Source: Cupriavidus basilensis
GTDB lineage: Bacteria > Pseudomonadota > Gammaproteobacteria > Burkholderiales > Burkholderiaceae
NCBI RefSeq assembly: GCF_008801925.2
Contig: NZ_CP062804.1
Coordinates: 1,612,001 to 1,676,000, forward strand
Reading direction: 5' to 3'
DNA: 64,000 nucleotides
Positions 61,238 to 64,000 of this stretch are shown piece by piece. A model generated the notes under the pieces. The model saw nothing but the letters and a program-made list of their open reading frames with translations. It searched no databases and was not told the origin of the DNA. A program made the translations under genes and the position numbers. The stretch's first letter is position 1. Each line of letters starts with the position of its first letter.

Positions 61238-62089
61238 ATGCGCAACGTCCGCATCGACGACTACGACCACGTGCCCAGGCCCGTGGTTGCGATCGGCACC
61301 GACTACCCCGAGGGCTACCGGCTGCCGCGCCACGCCCATCGCCGCGCGCAGCTGCTCTATGGCGCGACGGGTGTGATGCATGTGGCGACGCACGATGGCA
61401 ACTGGATCGTTCCGCCGCAGCGCGCGGTCTGGATTCCGCCGGGGATGGCGCATGAGGTCACGATGCTGGGCGTCAGCACGCGCAGCCTGTATATCGAGCC
61501 CGGCGCCGTGCCGGGGCCGGGCGATACGTGCCAGGTGGTGGGGATATCCGCCTTGATGCGGCAGTTGCTGATTGGCGCGGTGGAGATGCCGGCGCACTAC
61601 GATCCCGACGGCCGGGACGGCGCGCTGGTCGCCCTGCTGCTGCATGAGATCGCCGGCATGACGGCGCTGCCCTTGCATATTCCGCTGCCGCGCGATGCGC
61701 GGCTCGCGCCGCTATGCCAAGCCTTTCTCCGGCAGCCCGACACCCATGATTCGCCGCAACGCTGGGCCCTGGCGCTGCATATGAGCAGCCGGACCTTCAG
61801 CCGGTTTTTCCGCGAGCAGACCGGCATGGCGTTTTCGGCATGGCGCCAGCGCGCCTGCGTGGTCCTGGCTTTGTCCCGGCTGACCGCCGGCGACGGCGTC
61901 ACGCGCATTGCCCTGGATTTCGGCTACGACAGCCCGGCGGCCTTCTCGACCATGTTCCGCCGCGTGCTGGGCCACGCCCCCACAGAATATTTGCGCCAAG
62001 GCATGGCCAGCCCGCGCGCCGCCGGCGCGCCGCTGGCCGCCGCATTGCCGCCTGCCGGCATGCCCGCCGAAGCCTTAGCCCGCATCTAG
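61238..62089 (+). CDS. AraC-family regulator with N-terminal cupin domain
   Basis: From the ATG at 61238 the protein has 283 residues; the frame extends to 61196. An N-terminal cupin (about 15-100; RLPRHAHRRAQLLYGATGVM and WIVPPQRAVWIPPGMAHEVT) precedes the helix-turn-helix pair (MSSRTFSRFFREQTGMAFSA and IALDFGYDSPAAFSTMFRRV, then the PTEYLR end). It is of the type that controls a divergent permease gene. Its ligand is unknown. Confidence 0.9.
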   Translation: MRNVRIDDYDHVPRPVVAIGTDYPEGYRLPRHAHRRAQLLYGATGVMHVATHDGNWIVPPQRAVWIPPGMAHEVTMLGVSTRSLYIEPGAVPGPGDTCQVVGISALMRQLLIGAVEMPAHYDPDGRDGALVALLLHEIAGMTALPLHIPLPRDARLAPLCQAFLRQPDTHDSPQRWALALHMSSRTFSRFFREQTGMAFSAWRQRACVVLALSRLTAGDGVTRIALDFGYDSPAAFSTMFRRVLGHAPTEYLRQGMASPRAAGAPLAAALPPAGMPAEALARI

Positions 62090-62259
62090 GCGTGGCGTCG
62101 CCGCGCCATTTGTCTGCTACGGAACAAGGCGAATTCCCGTACACGCGTCAGAATAGCTTGTCGGCGCAACATCAGACATGCAGCAGGCTGCATTCCGCCC
62201 CGGAACCTATATTGCAAACAAAGGACGCGGGATGCACCTGTGTTGCCTCGACCTTTATC

Positions 62260-62280
62260 GGCCGTTTCGGCCATTTTCTT
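62260..62280 (+). terminator. Weak stem-loop with T-rich tail before the cqsA-like gene
   Basis: GGCCG-TTT-CGGCC (62260-62272) is followed by ATTTTCTT. It may end the AraC transcript, or act as a leader structure of the autoinducer synthase gene that starts at 62296. The stem is only 5 base pairs, so support is limited. Confidence 0.4.
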
Positions 62281-62295
62281 TAGTCGGAGTACTTC

Positions 62296-63633
62296 ATGGG
62301 GGTTGTAATGAGCAATATGGATTCGGGTTGCCTGCAAGCTAGCCGTACGTCGCACCAGGCCGCCGCAGTGGCTGCCTGGCCGGATTTTGTCACTACGCGG
62401 GTGGCGGGCCACGAGGTGGAACGCGTACAGAAGCGCTGGGGCGGCAGCCACCTGCTGCATGGCCGCCAACCCGGGCCCGACGCCGTGCATTTTTCCAGCA
62501 ACGACTATCTTTGCCTGCTCGGCGAAGACAAGCTGGTGCGCGCGCAGACGGCCGCCATGCGCGGGCCGGAGAGCGAGCTGCTGATGTCGGCGGTGTTCCA
62601 GTACGGCGACAACCCCACCAGCCGGCTGGAGCGCAAGCTGGCGCAGTTCAGCGGCGCCGAGGACAGCATCCTCTGCCAGTCGGGCTGGGTGGCCAATGTG
62701 GGCCTGCTGCAGAGCATCGCCAACGAGCGCACGCCGGTCTACCTGGACATGCTGGCGCATATGTCGCTGTGGGAAGGCGCCCACGCGGCGCGCGCCCGTG
62801 CCGTGCCCTTCATGCACAACGATGCGGAGCACGCCGAGCGCCAGATCCGCAAGGAGGGCCCCGGCATCATCGTGGTGGATTCCGTCTACAGCACCAACGG
62901 CAGCCTGTGCCCGCTGACCGATTTCGTGGAGGTGGCGGAGCGTACCGGTAGTGTGATCGTGGTGGACGAGTCACATTCGCTCGGCACGCATGGCCCCGGC
63001 GGCGCGGGCCTGGTGGCGCAGCTCGGACTGTCGAAGCGGGTCCACTTCCAGACCGCCAGCCTGGCCAAGGCGTTTGGCGGCCGCGCGGGGCTGGTGACGT
63101 GTCCGTCGTCGTTCAAGGGGTATTTCGCCGCGGAATCGCGCCCGGCTATTTTCAGTTCAGGGCTGCTCAGCCATGAACTGGCCTGGTTCGACGCCGCGGC
63201 GGATTTCATCGTCGGGGCGAACGATCGCCGCAGGCAGCTGCATGCGGTATCGGCTCAGGTGCGCGAAGCGCTGTCCGGGCTGGGCTACAACGTCTCGGCA
63301 GGATCCGAGCAGATCATCGCGCTGGAGTCTGGCACCGAGGAGCAGACGCTGGTGCTGCGCAATGCCTTGCAGTCACGCGGGATCTTTGGCGCCGTGTTCT
63401 GCGCGCCGGCCACCGCGCGGGACCGCGCGCTGATGCGGCTGACCATGCATGCCCACCTCACCGCCGTGGAAATCGAGCGCCTGATCCAGGTCTGCGCGGA
63501 AATCCGCGATGAGGTGAACCTGGCCGGCTGGCGTTCCACGCAGCGCAAGCCGCGCGCGCCGGCGGCGCGCCCACCGGTGGCCATGCAGAGCACGCTGCAA
63601 GCCAGCCTCGAAGCGTTGCACGGCACGGCCTGA
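62296..63633 (+). CDS. cqsA: Alpha-hydroxyketone autoinducer synthase (CqsA/LqsA type)
   Basis: The 445-residue protein is a class II PLP-dependent aminotransferase-like acyl-CoA condensing enzyme: HFSSNDYLCLLGEDKL, the FQYGDNPTSRLERKLA start of the fold and VVVDESHSLGTHGPGGAG. The PLP Lys258 is in QTASLAKAFGGRAG. These are the patterns of CqsA (Vibrio) and LqsA (Legionella), which make CAI-1 and LAI-1 type hydroxyketones. Two starts compete: 62296 (GGAG before it) and 62308 (GGGGG before it). It is convergent with the sensor kinase gene, 7 bases apart, so a quorum-sensing pair is likely. Confidence 0.85.
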   Translation: MGVVMSNMDSGCLQASRTSHQAAAVAAWPDFVTTRVAGHEVERVQKRWGGSHLLHGRQPGPDAVHFSSNDYLCLLGEDKLVRAQTAAMRGPESELLMSAVFQYGDNPTSRLERKLAQFSGAEDSILCQSGWVANVGLLQSIANERTPVYLDMLAHMSLWEGAHAARARAVPFMHNDAEHAERQIRKEGPGIIVVDSVYSTNGSLCPLTDFVEVAERTGSVIVVDESHSLGTHGPGGAGLVAQLGLSKRVHFQTASLAKAFGGRAGLVTCPSSFKGYFAAESRPAIFSSGLLSHELAWFDAAADFIVGANDRRRQLHAVSAQVREALSGLGYNVSAGSEQIIALESGTEEQTLVLRNALQSRGIFGAVFCAPATARDRALMRLTMHAHLTAVEIERLIQVCAEIRDEVNLAGWRSTQRKPRAPAARPPVAMQSTLQASLEALHGTA

Positions 63634-63640
63634 CGCCGGC

Positions 63641-64000
63641 TCAGCTTCTTGCCGCGCCGTCGCCCTCCGGCCGCGGCTTGGCAAGCGGGAACTCGAGGAC
63701 GAACTCCGTGTACTCATGTTCGACCGAGCTGCAATGGATGCGCCCGTCCCAGGCCTCGAGCGTCTCGCGGCAAAAGGCCAGGCCGATGCCGGTGCCCTCG
63801 TTGCGCGGGTAGGTGTGGAAACGCTTGAAGATGGACGGCAGCTCGCGCTCCGGCACGCCGGTGCCGGTGTCGCGGAAGATCAGCCGGTTGCGCCGGGTGC
63901 CGCGCTCCAGCCGCAGCCGGATATCGCCGTGCCCTGCCCGCGCCAGCGCGTGCAGCGCGTTCTTGATCAGGTTGAACAGCACCATGACCATCAGCTTCTG
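63641..64000 (-). CDS. Sensor histidine kinase, C-terminal ATPase part (cut by right edge)
   Basis: The open frame enters from the right edge and ends at 63641, giving 119 visible residues. It shows the ATP-binding N-box (LFNLIKNALHALARAGHG), G1 box (FRDTGTGVPERELP) and G2 box (EGTGIGLAFCRETLE). The next upstream part, with the His domain and sensor helices, lies outside the window. Its position next to the CqsA-type synthase suggests a CqsS/LqsS-like autoinducer sensor, but no receiver domain follows at the C-terminus as in CqsS. Confidence 0.75.
   Translation of the reverse strand, partial: QKLMVMVLFNLIKNALHALARAGHGDIRLRLERGTRRNRLIFRDTGTGVPERELPSIFKRFHTYPRNEGTGIGLAFCRETLEAWDGRIHCSSVEHEYTEFVLEFPLAKPRPEGDGAARS

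Noticed and set aside
1..64000. tRNA or rRNA genes and CRISPR arrays
   Set aside because: I found no tRNA-like cloverleaf, no rRNA signature and no regularly spaced 25-40 base repeats with unique spacers.

Overview
The window looks like a chromosomal stretch of a high-GC beta-proteobacterium of the Burkholderiales, most likely Cupriavidus or a close relative. This rests on codon use, many acyl-CoA genes, Bug-type and Liv-type solute-binding proteins, an LqsA/CqsA-type quorum-sensing synthase and a filamentous-phage Zot remnant of the Ralstonia kind. The genus is an inference from gene content; no rRNA or tRNA gene is present to confirm it.

Layout. 1-2.2 kb: a three-gene efflux operon (YtcA lipoprotein, HlyD-type adaptor, FUSC pump cut by the left edge). 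2.3-3.9 kb: a scar with a dif-like XerCD site, hairpins, a DUF2726 protein, a 3' fragment of a filamentous-phage Zot gene and an IS transposase fragment. 4-11.2 kb: an overlapping response regulator/sensor kinase pair, a lipoprotein, a decayed GntR gene and a TonB-dependent receptor behind a palindromic operator. 11.3-12.6 kb: MarR regulator, isochorismatase-like hydrolase and an internally deleted MFS gene. 12.6-17.5 kb: IclR regulator with an ADP-forming acyl-CoA synthetase, an enoyl-CoA hydratase and a Bug-type binding protein. 17.6-23.2 kb: methyltransferase, diguanylate cyclase, acyl-CoA dehydrogenase and a hipBA toxin-antitoxin module with repeated operators.

23.4-52.5 kb is a large acyl-CoA catabolic island. 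One operon (livHMGF, long-chain CoA ligase, FadB-like enzyme, Liv-type binding protein, second CoA ligase) probably imports and activates a carboxylic acid. A second block resembles the Pseudomonas atu acyclic-terpene pathway: AtuA, a biotin-dependent carboxylase (alpha and beta subunits), an acyl-CoA dehydrogenase, an enoyl-CoA hydratase and CoA ligases. Two closely similar AraC regulators sit near the two ends. A roughly 800-bp inverted repeat lies between the two operons.

52.7-55 kb: a KfrA-like DNA-binding protein and a tyrosine recombinase diverge from a perfect 14-7-14 palindrome that looks like a recombinase core site or an operator. 55-62 kb: a secreted protein, a GAF-GGDEF diguanylate cyclase, small unknown proteins, three consecutive Hsp20 genes (the first with a hairpin masking its ribosome site, like a ROSE RNA thermometer), a TauE/SafE permease and an AraC regulator. 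62.3-64 kb: an alpha-hydroxyketone autoinducer synthase (CqsA/LqsA) convergent with the 3' end of a sensor kinase gene.

No CRISPR array, complete insertion sequence, rRNA or tRNA was found. The most notable items are the dif site with its phage scar, the recombinase-KfrA palindrome, the Hsp20 thermometer, the atu-like island lacking atuB/atuG, and the CqsA-kinase pair.
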